Positions 53,404-64,000 of a stretch of 64,000 bases of DNA are shown piece by piece. The stretch covers positions 868,001 through 932,000 of the forward strand of contig CM056568.1 in assembly GCA_029721515.1 (NCBI GenBank), read 5' to 3'. The notes under the pieces were generated by a model, which saw only the letters and a list, made by a program, of their open reading frames with translations, was not told the DNA's origin and searched no databases. This DNA comes from Synanceia verrucosa (Eukaryota; Chordata; Actinopteri; Perciformes; Synanceiidae). The position numbers and the translations under genes are program-made. How positions within the stretch are numbered: the first letter of the stretch is position 1; each line of letters starts with the position of its first letter.

Positions 53404-53851
53404 GCCTTGTTCACATTACATGAGTGTCAGAGTCATATTGCCTTCCAAACACTAGAACAAAGTCTCTTCTGCTATCACTGAAGATGGATTTCAGTCGTTT
53501 CAGTGATCACTGTGAACACTGGAAAACAACAAGTGGCTCATTTATTAAGCAGGAATTAGTGACAGGAGGCTTTTCACTGTAAACATGGACACAGAGCAGA
53601 AAGGTTGTTTGTGTTTTACTGTGTCGTGAAAGAACAAAAAGAGAACAGTTGATGTTGTTGCTGCTCTCACTGGCTGCAGCTCCACTGGATATTTAGCAGA
53701 CTCGATGTTCACTTTTCGTCAGCGAGCTTGTGACTGGTGTCTTTGAGATGTTCAAACTTAATGAACGCCGAGCTGACGACTGCCTCACCCCGATCTGATG
53801 GAAGGGTGCCGACCTGCTGAGTGGGCTAAAATCATGTAGTGTGAACAAGGC
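53404..53851. mobile_element. MITE with GCCTTGTTCACAT ends
   Basis: Ends GCCTTGTTCACATTACATGA and TCATGTAGTGTGAACAAGGC are 20-bp inverted repeats with one mismatch. Third copy of the family at 31951 and 43675. Confidence 0.8.
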
Positions 53852-54287
53852 CTAACAAAGCATGAGAAGGAGCCAGTGACTGCTCAAGCAGCTCATTCCA
53901 TCATTACATAACGTAATACAAAACGTATCAAGAAGTCATCACTTAGTAAAGAGCCCATCTTGCATTAAAATGCCAGATGGAAAAAAAAGTCAGTGTCATC
54001 CTCCAAGTTGTCATTGATTCCTTTTCAAATGCATTTTTGGAGTAATATGTTTCACTTTTTTTTTTTTACATCGTTTTGAAAACATTTCCTAACAAGTCTT
54101 AAAATACGGTCCATTCAGACAAACAGCATCCAGCATTTCATTCGTTAAGTTTTCTGTTCCATGCTGCACAGGTCTAGCTGGAGTTGCATTGAGGTGTCTT
54201 GAATGGTTGCATCATCGCTTGTCTTCAGTTCAACAAAGCTGGTGAGATCACTGTGCACAAGATCCACATCCAAACCACCAGTGTGCA

Positions 54288-54290
<3 letters not shown>

Positions 54291-54335
<45 letters not shown>
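54291..54335 (+). repeat. (GT)n microsatellite in the VOPP1 3' UTR region
   Basis: About 22 GT units, downstream of the VOPP1 stop on the - strand. Confidence 0.95.
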
Positions 54336-54337
<2 letters not shown>

Positions 54338-54438
54338 AGATGGTTACTGTGCCTCTTTTGGTATTTTCCACAGGACAAGAGATTCAACCTCTCACTGCCA
54401 CAGGTCTTCTCTTCTTCCATGTCAACTTCCATGTCTTG

Positions 54439-55769
54439 TTACTTCTTGTCGCTGTTTTGAAATATCTGTTCATAGGACGGAGGCGGATGGTTGCAATAGG
54501 AAGGAGGAGGAGGGTAGGAGCCCATCATCATGTGGGTAGAGCCAGGCTGTGCTGGGTAAGCTGGGTGTGCCATGCTGACCCCTGGGTCACCACCTGTCAT
54601 CCCACTGACCCCAAAGCCCTGCATACTTCCTGGCTGCTGGGATACTGGAAAGAAGAGAGCGGCCAGTTATAATTTCACTCATGTGGAGTAGACTGTTCTT
54701 TATGGCTACACATGAGTCATACAGTCATGGAAAAATGATTAGACCACACCCTTTCTTCAATTTCTCATCCTGGAAAACCTGGAAAACCTGGAAAATGATT
54801 GACCAATTTTCCAGTCATGGAAAATGTGAAAAATAAAATATCCTGGAAACAGTTAAGTTATCCAGATACTTAAATAAAACTTTTAATCTGTTTGCATCCT
54901 CTCACAAAGCATGGAGAGGATAAATCATTTCCATGACTGGAAAATTGGTCAATAATTTTACAGGTTATCCAGGTTTCCCAGGAAGTGTGGGAACCCTGTA
55001 AAGGTATATATTAGATTTCCAGCCCTACTAACCATTGTACAGCCAGGATTAAAAGACATCTTGAATTTAATTATGACAAGAAGATATATCTTGAAATACA
55101 ATTTCAGATATCACTTATTGCCATTCTGGTAAAAAAAAAAAAAAAAAAAAAAAACAATTTCAATGTAACTGTTGATAGTAAATGAAGTTACGGATGCCTG
55201 AAATTATTTTTAATAAAGAAAAACTAGTTCTGGATCCAAAATAAAATAGAAATAGTACTTCATTGATTTTCCATGCACTATAATTGTGAAAAAAATGGCA
55301 GAGCTGATTCTCCAATTGGTGTTTTTAAACTATGCAGAAGAAGAACTCACTGTACTACGAGATGACATCACTGAAGGAGCTCCAGGTTTCATGTTTTTCA
55401 TCTCTTCACAAGAAGCTTGAGTGATGTTTAAGTTCCAGCACATGCATCATGTATGCCATGATACATTCAATACGTCTGTTTCTATTGCACCTTGTGCCAT
55501 ACCTTCATTTCTGCTTTTCTTTCAAATTCTTCCTTTAAAAGTACTCTACAATATCAGTTGTATTTTTTAAGGACACATGAAGCTAAATTAATAACATTTC
55601 AAACCCATTTTCAGGCGTTGTGGATGCTTCTGTACCTGGTGTGGTGACCGGGTGTCTGGTGAAGGAGACGTTGAAGGCTGGCTCGTCTCTCAGAGGGGAT
55701 GGATACATCCTTCTGCGGACAAAGAAGCCAGCACTGCAGCAGAACAACACCCCCATCATCAGCAGCACC
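54439..55769 (-). CDS. VOPP1: VOPP1-family protein, last two coding exons (partial)
   Basis: VOPP1 (ECOP/GASP) is a small single-pass endolysosomal membrane protein that binds WW-domain proteins. Two - strand exons are seen: 55769-55636 and 54644-54439 (TAA at 54441-54439), with CAG acceptors and a GTACAG donor in matching phase. The first reads VLLMMGVLFCCSAGFF then VRRRMYPSPL and EEPAFNVS-like DEPAFNVSFTRHP: the transmembrane helix and basic juxtamembrane motif, nearly the same as human VOPP1. The second is Pro/Gly/Met-rich and ends with two PPSY motifs (PPPPSYCNHPPPSYEQ), typical WW-binding sites. The signal peptide and cysteine-rich ectodomain exons are not in the window and should lie beyond 64000. 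A VOPP1 paralogue is possible. Confidence 0.87.
54766..54998. mobile_element. hAT-like MITE fragment in VOPP1 intron
   Basis: Related to 51567-51858, rich in TCCTGGAAAACCTGG and ending GTGGGAACCCTG. It lies in the intron between the two VOPP1 exons. Confidence 0.55.
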
Positions 55770-55789
55770 CTGAGAGAGAAGAAACAGAG

Positions 55790-57070
55790 GACATTTCAGT
55801 GCCCCATTCACTCCTGTTAAATGGATATCATCAAATCCAATATCTTTGGAAATACTCCAAATGACTCCAAGGTGAAACGGGTGAGTAAATGACAGTATTT
55901 TATCCCAGAAATAAGGTCTGATTTGTAAAAAACAGATCTTCCCCTTTAAGCAGCCACAGAGGTACCAACTAGGTGTGCCCCAATCCGGTACTGATCAGTC
56001 TGATATCAGCAAAAAAAAAAAAAAAAAAGAGTATCAGATTATGTCGACCTATATCTAAAATCTCTGATATCATCACTGATAGCAGCCCAGTGATCACAAC
56101 AACAGCTGTAACCCATTGGTTAATAATAAATGTTGCTGACTATTGTTTTCTGTTCGAGTTATATCACTTGATCAATCCTTTTCTAACAGGTCATACTGTA
56201 AAATAAGTAATAAAAGTCTGTATGATTCATGCTGAAATCCTATCAGATCAATATTGGTATTGTATAAATGCTGCATACTCCGCTGGGTGGTGCTTTCTCA
56301 AACGGCAAATGAGGTTTGTTGGATTAAACGTCTTGTTTGCAGCCCCACCACAACTTATTTCGGCCTTCCACAGACTACAGATTGCAAACTTTTGCTCATT
56401 TTCTTTTACTGTGTAATACTGACAAACAGATGACATGCTTGGTTGATCACGCTCCGGGGAAATGTTGTTTTCCCATGCAGTTGATGCAAGCGCGTGTGCG
56501 TATGTGATGTGACCTGTTGGACAGGCCTGTCAGTCTGCCAAGCAAAAAGCTTCAGTGGGTGGCAGACCTTTCAGACCTTTGTGGACATAGATGAGAGTGG
56601 TGGAAAAGATCGATTTTATATGTAATGATCGGCCGATCGCTGATCCCCCTAAATTAAGGAAATCAAGGCCGATCAATCGGTGCATGTTTAATCAAAGGTG
56701 AAAAAGTTGTATCAGGACAGCCCTTATACCATGACAGGTGAGTGCAGCAGTGCTTTTTCTCCATACAATATCTTGTTGGATTAAATAATTGCTGGGCTGA
56801 AAAATATATCACTTATATTGCAATTACATTTGAAATCAAATCAATCAATAATCAACGGTGTTGTGACAGTGAAGGCAGGGTGTACAACTGGGATTTTGAA
56901 ACTATCTATCAATACATTATTTTACTGGTAATATAAACATCACCTAAATATAAGCATGACATAAGGATGACAACAAGTATCAGTAGTATATATTTGTTTT
57001 CTTTTTTCAATTATTTATAACATCCAGGACAGGTTTATTTGTAACAATAACAGTCACAAGACTTGAAAAA
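55790..57070. other. VOPP1 intron sequence with a decayed MITE
   Basis: No exon of VOPP1 is recognisable. About 55972-56690 is bounded by GATCAGTCTGATATCAGC-like and GCCGATCAATCGGTGCAT-like ends, a probable old non-autonomous DNA element. A poly(A) run lies near 56012-56028. Confidence 0.45.
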
Positions 57071-57130
57071 AGATAGATAGATAGACAGATAGATAGATAG
57101 ATAGATAGATAGACAGATAGATAGATAGAC
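57071..57130 (+). repeat. (GATA)n/(GACA) array, left part
   Basis: 60 bp of GATA units with interspersed GACA, directly abutting the 3' end of the Tx1-type LINE. The same repeat continues at 63565 on the other side of the LINE. Confidence 0.95.
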
Positions 57131-57249
57131 TTTGACTTTTTAACAAACTTTATTTATGCAACATTCTGACAATACTTTAAGACATCTTACATATTAATTG
57201 ATAAAACAATTAAATTACAACATACTTGCGCACACACACAACCAGTCAT

Positions 57250-58421
57250 TCACAAATTCAGCACCAAGGAGCCATCCTCCCCCAGTGAACACAGGACCTG
57301 CCTGACAGCCCACACATCCCTGAATTCCTCCAAATTGCAAGTCAGTTTATAAAAGGTGTATTCAACTCTGAGTCGAGCTGCTACCAAACCCTTCAGACAA
57401 GGAACCGGATCAGTCCAGCCCACCCCCAGCACTTTGTTTTTCCGACTTTTCCAGATTGCCAGTTTTGCACTTGCAAAGATGAAGCTGATCAGCACCAGAG
57501 TTTTCTTTTTCTTGGGAGTGTATTTGGGACCAAAGACAAAGAAGGGATAAGAGAAACCCTCTCCCAAACCCCCCACCCACTCCTGCAGTGTTCTGAAAAG
57601 CCCAGCCAGTCTGGGACAGGACAGCACCAGGTGCTCTGTGGTCTCTCTCTGTGAGCAGAAAGGACATCCCTCCCCAGTGCTTGGATCAAGGTGAGCTCTG
57701 TATCTGTTCGTAGCTATTACTCCATGTATAATCCTCCACTGGAGATCAGCCACACGCTTCTCCACAGGAGGCTTATACAGGACCCTCCAGCTGCCATTAG
57801 GGGAAAAGCCTGAGCCAAAAGCCTCAGTCCACCCGGACGCCCTGACTCCGGTGAGGAAGCGCAGGTTCAGCACCTTCACGCAGCTCAGGTAGAGCTGTTT
57901 TCCCGTGCAGGAGCTCAAAGTCCCCAGTACTGGACTCCTCAGAGACAGCAACAGTCCACTCTCCTCCCTCCAGTCACCCACCGCAGGACTCACGCTCAGA
58001 GCCGGGAAGATGTAACCATGGCCGTCCGTCCAACGCTGAGCCAGACCCCGACTCTGAGCAAAGATCCTGAGGGGCCCTGACAGAGACTGCCACACCTCCT
58101 TTACCAGGTTTTGCAGCACTCTGGTAGATCTTAAGCCAGTCAGTTCAGCCAGTCTCTGGACAGGTGTTCTTGTGAGGTGTCCGAGCTTCGTGATTCCTGC
58201 TTGGATGAAAGCACTTCTCAGGGTGACGGACGACAGCGAGGTGGTACTCAGAAGACCGTTGTTGAAAAGTGGCTCTTCCAACAGCCACATTCCGGGCTTT
58301 GGGTCAGATGTTCGTGTGACAACTAGAGTCCTCCAGGCATCAAAAACAGAGCTGTAAAAAGATGACAGTCCAGTGAGGCTCAGAGCAGGGGCCTTCAACA
58401 GAAATAGCTGCTTGTCCAGTC
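57250..58421 (-). pseudogene. Tx1-type LINE ORF2, C-terminal region
   Basis: About 390 residues downstream of the RT. They include the cysteine/histidine cluster C-PF-C-SQRETTE-H-LVLS-C, typical of the C-terminus of L1/Tx1 ORF2 proteins, and end with a TAG/TAA-type stop at 57250. The part is open throughout. It is separated from the RT only by the hAT insertion at 58422-59119, whose 8-bp target duplication lies within this coding sequence. Confidence 0.85.
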
Positions 58422-59119
58422 TAGGGTTGGGTATCGAGTATCGAGTATCGATTGGAACCGGGACTACATTTCCGATTCTCCCGGAATCTTTCAAAAGTTT
58501 AAATTTCGATTCCGAGTTTCAATACCTAGCCCGCCGACTGGAAGAAGAGGCCGCTGAACACCAACGAAGAAGCGTCCACCGGAAGTGTTTGCTTAACCGA
58601 GCGAGTCCAGCATGGATAGCAAGCGTTGGCGGTCTAAAGTGTGGCTTCAGTTTTCTAAAAAGAACGAAGTCTCTGCAAAATGCAACACTTGCGACAAGAT
58701 TATTTTGTGCATAGGAGGGTGCACGACGAACATGAAAAAGCACCTCCTCCGAGTTCAGGGAGTAGACATAAATGAGTGCCCCGTCTTTGACGCGCTGCGC
58801 CGACCGTCGTCCGCTGCCTCATCCTCCGGCTCCGGAGTTCATAAATTTGACATTTATATTGTAGTTGAAAACACCCCTGTGAGAAATTCATAGTGAAGTT
58901 GATAAAAGTAAAAAGTTTATAGAATTAAAATTGATGAAGAAGGTCAGACTATTTCATTCAGAAAGACCGTTGGTTAGTTAGCTCATTTAAAATATCCAAA
59001 ACTTTTTTTGACCCTGCCTCTTAAAATAATCGGAATCGAGAATCGTCAGGAACCGGAATTGAATAAAGGAATCGAAATTGGAATCGGAATCGTTCAAATT
59101 AAAATGATGCCCAACCCTA
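58422..59119 (+). mobile_element. hAT element with BED zinc finger, inside the LINE
   Basis: A 698-bp element with ends TAGGGTTGGG and CCCAACCCTA. A perfect 8-bp target duplication GTCCAGTC flanks it (58414-58421 and 59120-59127), the hallmark of hAT transposons. It retains one transposase-derived frame (separate entry) and lacks the catalytic domain, so it is non-autonomous. Confidence 0.92.
58612..58893 (+). pseudogene. hAT transposase N-terminal BED zinc finger fragment
   Basis: A 93-residue frame starting MDSKRWRSKVWLQFSK has the BED-finger pattern: aromatic W-x-F near the start, C-NT-C, then H in TTNMKKHL. BED fingers bind the transposon ends. The frame stops at 58893 and no RNase H-like catalytic domain follows, so the product cannot be a transposase. 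Whether it is expressed is unknown. Confidence 0.8.
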
Positions 59120-61210
59120 GTCCAGTCCCAGACCCCCAGCCCTCCGGAGCAGCAGCCGAGCTACAGCCGACCAGCTGAGAGACGGTCTGTACAGCAGCCG
59201 CTGAGCTGCCTGAAGTCTGAAAGCAGCAGTCCTGGAGGCGATGTCAATCAGGCCCTGCCCCCCCTCTGCCACAGGAAGGTACAGGACAGATGCTCGAAGC
59301 CAGTGATGACCCGACCAGAAGAAATCCACCAGGAGCTGCTGCAGATGTTTCATCAGTCCAGATGGAGGGTTCAGCACTTGGAGCCTGTGCCACAGAGATG
59401 AGGCCACCAGGTTGTTGACAATCAGAGCTCTTCCCCTGTAAGACATCTGAGGTAGCAGCCATTTCCATTTAGATAACTTGGCTTTTACCTTGTCCAGCAC
59501 TCCCTCCCAGTTCTTAGCCATTATGTCCTCACTGCCCAAATACACTCCCAAAACCTTTAGCCCTCTGTTCCCCCACCTGAGGCCACCAGGAAGACTGGGA
59601 GTGTTTATTGCACTCCAGTTGCCAACTAAACAAGCCTCACTTTTCTCCCAGTTAATTTTAGCTGACGCAGCCTTCTGATAACGATCCAGGCAGTGTTTTA
59701 GTTGCTGGATGTCTTCCTGACCCTGCACAAAAACATTCACATCATCAGCATAAGCTGACACCACTAAAGCCTGGCTCCAACCTGATTCAGGTAGACTTAA
59801 ACCCCTTAAATGCTTCCTAAGTCTACAAAGAAGAGGCTCAATGGCCACACTGTACAGTTGTCCAGAGAGAGGACAGCCCTGCCTGATGCCTCTGCTAACT
59901 GGAACAGGACTGCTTAGCCCACCACCCACTTTCACAACACAACATGCACCACTGTACAACAACTTCACCCAAGACAGGAAGTGCTCCCCAACACCAAAAG
60001 CCTGCAAGGTGGAAAATAAAAAGGAGTGATCGACACGATCAAAGGCTTTCTCCTGGTCAATGGAAATTATTCCAGTCTTTAGGTTGTACAGTTTGCACAC
60101 ATCGAAAGTGTCCCGCATTAAAAACAAATTGTCCAGTATGGACCTGTCAGGGATACAGTAAGACTGATCAGCACCAATAATGAAATCCAAAAAAACCTTC
60201 AGTCTGTTAGCTAAAACCATTGACAGTATTTTATAGTCTGTACATAAAAGAGCTACGGGTCTCCAGTTTTTCAGCAGAGTCAGGTCCCCCTTCTTCGGCA
60301 GGAGCGATATCACCGCTCGCCTGCAGGAAGCCGGAAGAGTTCCCCTCAGGAAAGACTCCTGAAACACGCCTAGCAGGTCAGGTCCCAGAGTACTCCAGAA
60401 ATGTTTAAAGAAGTCTGCTGGTAAACCGTCCATACCGGGGGCCTTTCCTGAGGCCATCTGTGTCACTGCAGAGGTCAGCTCTTCTATGGTGATGGGGCAG
60501 CCCAGGGAATCCTGCTCTACTGGGCTCAGCTGAGGAAGGTCCTGGAGAAGCTCAGCTGTTGCCTCCACATCACAATGTTCAGCTCTGAATAGCTCAGAGT
60601 AGAAAGCCACGGCATGCCTCCTCATCTCAGCGGGGTCTGAGGTTAACCCCCCATCAGGCAGACGCAGACACACCATTTGTTTTCTCTGGCCTTTGGACTT
60701 CTCCAAGTTGAAGAAAAAGGACGTTGGGGCATCAATGTCTCTGATGGTGGTGAAGCGGGCTCGGACCAAGGCTCCTTTGGCTTTCTCCAGGAGGAAAGAG
60801 TTCAGCTGATGCTTTTTAGAGAGCAACTGTTCAGGGATCTCCATGGACACGCACTCCAGCTCCCTAATCTCTGCCTCCAGCTGCTCCATGGCCCTCCAGA
60901 CTTCTGCAGCGGACTGGGCGGAATATTGTTGGCAGAAAACCCTTATCTGACCCTTTCCAACCTCCCACCACTGACTAAGAGAAGGAAAATCCTCTTTCCT
61001 GGACCTCCACTCTGCCCAAAACAGTTTAAAATTATTACAAAAAATAAAATCGTTTAAAAGTTTTGTATTAAAATGCCAGAATGACCTGGACTTTTCTGGA
61101 GAGGCTAAAACCATTTCTAATAAAACCAGGTGATGGTCAGTGAAACCGACTCTCAGCTGCACGAGTAATAAAAGATGAGGAAATGTAAAACCGATCCAGT
61201 CTTGCTGCAC
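59120..61210 (-). pseudogene. Tx1-type LINE ORF2: end of endonuclease and reverse transcriptase
   Basis: A 697-residue frame. It begins with the endonuclease end (VGFTDHHLVLLEM, the DH pair), then a linker, then RT motifs: GKAPGMDGLPADFFKHFW, ISLLPKKGDLTLLKNWRPVA, DQSYCIPDRSI, GIISIDQEKAFDRVDH (catalytic D), RGIRQGCPLSGQLY, and VSAYADDVNVFV (catalytic YADD), followed by KINWEKSEACLVGNW and GVYLGS. The catalytic residues are intact. A frameshift near 61200 separates it from the rest of the endonuclease. Confidence 0.92.
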
Positions 61211-61814
61211 TGACCATGCCGTCAGAGACTCTCACCCAGGTGTACTGTTGGGTGGAGGGGTGTTTTAACCTCCAGATGTCTACGAGGTTTGCCTCTGCGA
61301 CCATCTGGGCCAGGAAAGAGGATGACTGAGATTGAAGCTCCTGTCCTGTCCTGTCCAAAGTGCCATCAGTGCAGCAGTTCCAGTCCCCACCCAGTATAAC
61401 GCATTCACCCTGACTGCTGCTCCCTAAACTGTCTTTTAATAAATTAAATAGAACTAAACGTTCAGAGTTTTGATTGGGTGCATAAATATTAAATAAATTA
61501 AAAACAAACCCCAGGATTTCTACTTTTACCATCAAGGCTCTGCCCGCCATGATCTCAGACATGGATAAAATTGTGACAGGTAAGGACGGGAGAATAAAAT
61601 TGCCACTCCAGCACTAAGGTTTGACCCGTGGCTGAGGGCATACTGACCCCCCCACCACATACCCCAGTCTGTTTCATTAACCCTATCACTGTGTGTTTCT
61701 TGCAAAAAAAACTACATCTATTTTTTTCTGTTTAACAATTTCAAACACCAATGCTCTTTTCTGTGGGCTTCTACCCCCATTTATATTTAAAGACCCAACT
61801 CTTAAAGGTTGCAT
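61137..61814 (-). pseudogene. Tx1-type LINE ORF2: APE endonuclease, frameshifted
   Basis: The frame at 61814-61686 reads MQPLRVGSLNINGGRSPQKR (catalytic N of NINGG). A break near 61565-61686 is followed by the frame 61562-61137 with FNLFNIYAPNQ, VILGGDWNCC (GDWN catalytic motif) and ARLDRFYIS. Together these are the usual order of LINE endonucleases, which nick target DNA. In target-specific Tx1-type elements this domain is thought to set the site. Confidence 0.85.
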
Positions 61815-61896
61815 ATGAGAAGACACAAAAAAGAGCAGGACAGACAGAAAAAAACAGAAGAGAAAAAACACCCAGTGATACACAATCATTTTTGAA

Positions 61897-63401
61897 TTAT
61901 TTAGAAACTTTACGTTTTTTCAATACCTTTTTCCCTTTAAGAATTTTTCTCACATTTGCAACATGCTTTTGGAGACGGTACCTTTTTTTATCACACAGTA
62001 GGTCCTTACCTACAACCTTCTGTAGAGTATCAACAGACTTCACAAATTTCTGCATGTCAGGAAAATAGTCTGTGACCTCCACTGACCTGCCAAAAGAGTC
62101 ATCGAGAAGTCTGTCACCTCCTCCAAAGAATACAGATCTGTGCTCAGTGACACACTGTCTGCTACAGACACAGAATCTGAGTCAACATCATTATCAGAGA
62201 AAATCACCGTCTGCTGACTGCGACCTGGAGCAGCCTGAGATCCAGCCTGCAGCTTCTGCTCCGTGTCTACAGCCTCTACCTGCATCGGCTCCCCAGCAGC
62301 CCCCATCTGCTCAGGGGCACAAAGCTCCACATTTTCTGCTGTGTGAGCCTCTACCTGCTCAGTAGGGCACTCAGACACAATATTCACACGCACACTTTCA
62401 ACCACTTTCTCCGCGCTAGACTCGGAAACACTCTGCCGTGCCGAAGCCCCGGAGGGCGCACCAGCAGCAACCGCCGCCGCACGCACGGAGCCAGCGGCAA
62501 ACGCACGCGCGGAGCCAGCGGCAGACACCGCCGAGCGCGCGGGACCGGCAACAGCCGCCGAGTCCCCAGAGCCAGCACCAGCCAACTCCGATGAACCAGC
62601 AGCAGCCACCGGGCCCGCGGGACCGGCGGCCGCCAACCGCCCGGCCCCACCGCTCACCTGCCCGCTGTCACCCCCCGCCCCCCCGCTCACCTCCCCGCTG
62701 TCACCCCCGGCCCCACCGCTCACCTCCCCGCTGTCACCCCCGGCCCCACCGCTCACCTCCCCGCTGTCACCCCCGGCCCCACCGCTCACCTCCCCGCTGT
62801 CACCCCCGGCCGGTCTTACGGTTTGCTGTCTGTGTGGACATGCAACACGTTTGTGGCCCACGTCTCCACACTCAAAACACTTAATGCTTCCCGAGCTAGC
62901 ATAAACCATGTAAAACCCTTCTTCGTGTTTTACACGGGAGGACACGTCCAGTGTTTGAGACGGAGAGTCCAAAAACATGAAAACCTGCCTTCGCAGAGAC
63001 TGAACATGTTTTAGCTTAGCGTCCTTACACCTCAAAGCAACAGTACGAAAACCACTGGCAAACTTACCGAAACGCCTGAGCTCCTTCTCCAGGGCTTCAT
63101 TCTGAATGAATGGAGGGACGCCTGATACTGTGATCCGTGTTGACGGCACAGCCAGAGGAGAAACTTGGATAAACTCCTCATCGAGGATTAATCCATTCTC
63201 AATTAGTGCAGTAACAAAGCTCTGATGTTTGAAAAACACGACCACAGCTTTGTTCATGCGGGAAGCATAGGAGATGTTCCCGTGACCCACCTGGTCTCCC
63301 ACAGCCAGCAGGACCTGCTCCACGGTGGAGGCCGGCGGTGGCACCAGCCTCACACCGTGGCTCAGGGAAGCCGGCGGTGGTGGCGTCTCTGAGGACGCCA
63401 T
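61897..63401 (-). pseudogene. Tx1-type LINE ORF1: RNA-binding protein with CCHC knuckle and 11-residue repeats
   Basis: The frame starts MASSETPPPPASLSHGV (63401; an in-frame M 16 codons upstream is less likely). It contains an RRM-like region with RITVSGVPPFI and FGKFASGF, a zinc knuckle C-FE-C-GDVG-H-KRVA-C, then five copies of GDSGEVSGGAG and an Ala/Gly-rich stretch. A frameshift near 62085 puts the last 60 or so residues (VEVTDYFPDMQKF to KRKVSK) in another frame ending at 61897. The protein would bind the LINE RNA. Confidence 0.82.
62650..62815 (+). repeat. 33-bp coding minisatellite in LINE ORF1
   Basis: Five near-identical 33-bp units (CCGCTGTCACCCCCGGCCCC then ACCGCTCACCTCC on the + strand), in frame and encoding GDSGEVSGGAG on the - strand. 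Confidence 0.92.
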
Positions 63402-63564
63402 CCTCACCACGAGGCACCAAAAACACACAAAAAAAACACCAAAAAACACGAAAAAACGTTAGACCAAAAGTATCACCAAATAATCCAAACAATGATCATA
63501 CAAAAGAGTGATTAGAAAAGAAGTTTGAACACCTTCTACCGCTCTACCTCAACACACCTCCACC

Positions 63565-63644
63565 AGATAGATAGACAGATAGATAGATAGATAGATAGAT
63601 AGACAGACAGATAGATAGACAGATAGATACACAGATAGACAGAC

Positions 63645-63675
<31 letters not shown>

Positions 63676-63696
63676 CAGATACATAGACAGATAGAC

Positions 63697-63733
<37 letters not shown>
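63565..63733 (+). repeat. (GATA)n/(GACA) array, right part
   Basis: 169 bp of GATA units with interspersed GACA and GATACATA/GATACACA variants, beginning exactly at the 5' end of the Tx1-type LINE. Apparent ORFs are repeat translation. Confidence 0.95.
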
Positions 63734-64000
63734 CCACAGGGTGTTGTTTTCTTTCGATCCGCGAGGTTGCTGGAAAAAAGGAAGTTACACTGACTTTGCA
63801 CAGTAAGCGGTGAGGGACAAAATAGTCCGGTTGAAGCGCTCAGGGCACACACTCTAGAAACAGCATCAGCCATTGGCGGGTGCCTAGGTTTGTTTTACAT
63901 GCCAAACCCAAATTCTGCCCACCAGTGGCGCTTTGGTGGGTATTTGTTTTATTCCCTGAGTGAAGGTTTAGTTACACTGGCTCTAATAACTGCTGCCAGT
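63734..64000. other. non-coding end of window
   Basis: No gene or repeat recognised. No VOPP1 exon was seen here. Confidence 0.4.

Larger units (their letters stand above)
57131..63564 (-). mobile_element. near full-length Tx1-type LINE inserted in a GATA microsatellite
   Basis: A 6.4 kb - strand non-LTR element: 5' UTR (63564-63402), ORF1 (63401 to about 61897), ORF2 (about 61814-57250) and a 119-bp 3' UTR that meets the GATA array with no poly(A). It is flanked on both sides by GATA/GACA repeats. The style of both ORFs fits the Tx1 branch of the L1 superfamily, several of whose members insert at fixed targets such as 5S rRNA genes, U2 genes or simple repeats. Frameshifts and a hAT insertion (58422-59119) inactivate it. 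It lies in a presumed VOPP1 intron. Confidence 0.8.

Noticed and set aside
54145..54432. 95-codon ORF after the VOPP1 stop
   Set aside because: Includes the GT microsatellite (His-Thr run) and lies in the 3' UTR region.
63544..63873. Tyr/Leu/Ser-rich ORFs on the - strand
   Set aside because: Translation of the GATA microsatellite.

Overview
This is a window of vertebrate nuclear DNA, almost certainly from a ray-finned fish. The evidence is spliced genes with vertebrate GT-AG introns, teleost-type repeats (L2, I-like, Tx1-like and L1-like LINEs, Ty3/gypsy, Tc1, hAT and Harbinger-like elements, tRNA-headed SINEs) and long dinucleotide and GATA microsatellites. No prokaryotic gene, CRISPR array, rRNA or intact tRNA gene was seen.

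Only two host genes can be supported. ABCD3 (PMP70, a peroxisomal half ABC transporter) lies on the + strand from 17678 to 47804. I could place all 23 coding exons with canonical splice signals. They sum to 1980 nt, or 659 residues, the same length as the human protein. The last two coding exons of a VOPP1-family gene lie on the - strand at 55769-54439, convergent with ABCD3; its 5' exons are beyond the window.

Layout. 1-2531: flank plus a decayed, 5'-truncated L1-type LINE. 2532-4354: AT-rich, non-coding. 4562-12861: a dead Ty3/gypsy element on the - strand, split by a + strand L2 LINE (itself split by a TTA-flanked DNA element) and by a 1.46 kb unclassified insertion. 13020-16985: an I/Nimb-like LINE on the - strand. 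17153-17512: a Tc1 remnant just upstream of ABCD3. 17678-47804: ABCD3, with introns full of MITEs and SINEs and a 2.1 kb minisatellite in intron 21. 47805-54438: ABCD3 3' UTR and a repeat-rich intergenic region. 54439-64000: VOPP1 exons and an upstream intron that holds a nearly complete Tx1-type LINE lodged inside a GATA microsatellite and itself split by a hAT element.

Two observations stand out. First, ABCD3 carries two alternative versions of coding exon 5 (25443-25512 and 27161-27230). Both are exactly 70 nt and have the same phase, so using both or neither would break the frame: this is a mutually exclusive pair that changes the TM1-TM2 segment of the transporter. Second, the Tx1-type LINE is flanked on both sides by the same GATA/GACA array without a poly(A) tail, suggesting insertion specific to a simple repeat.
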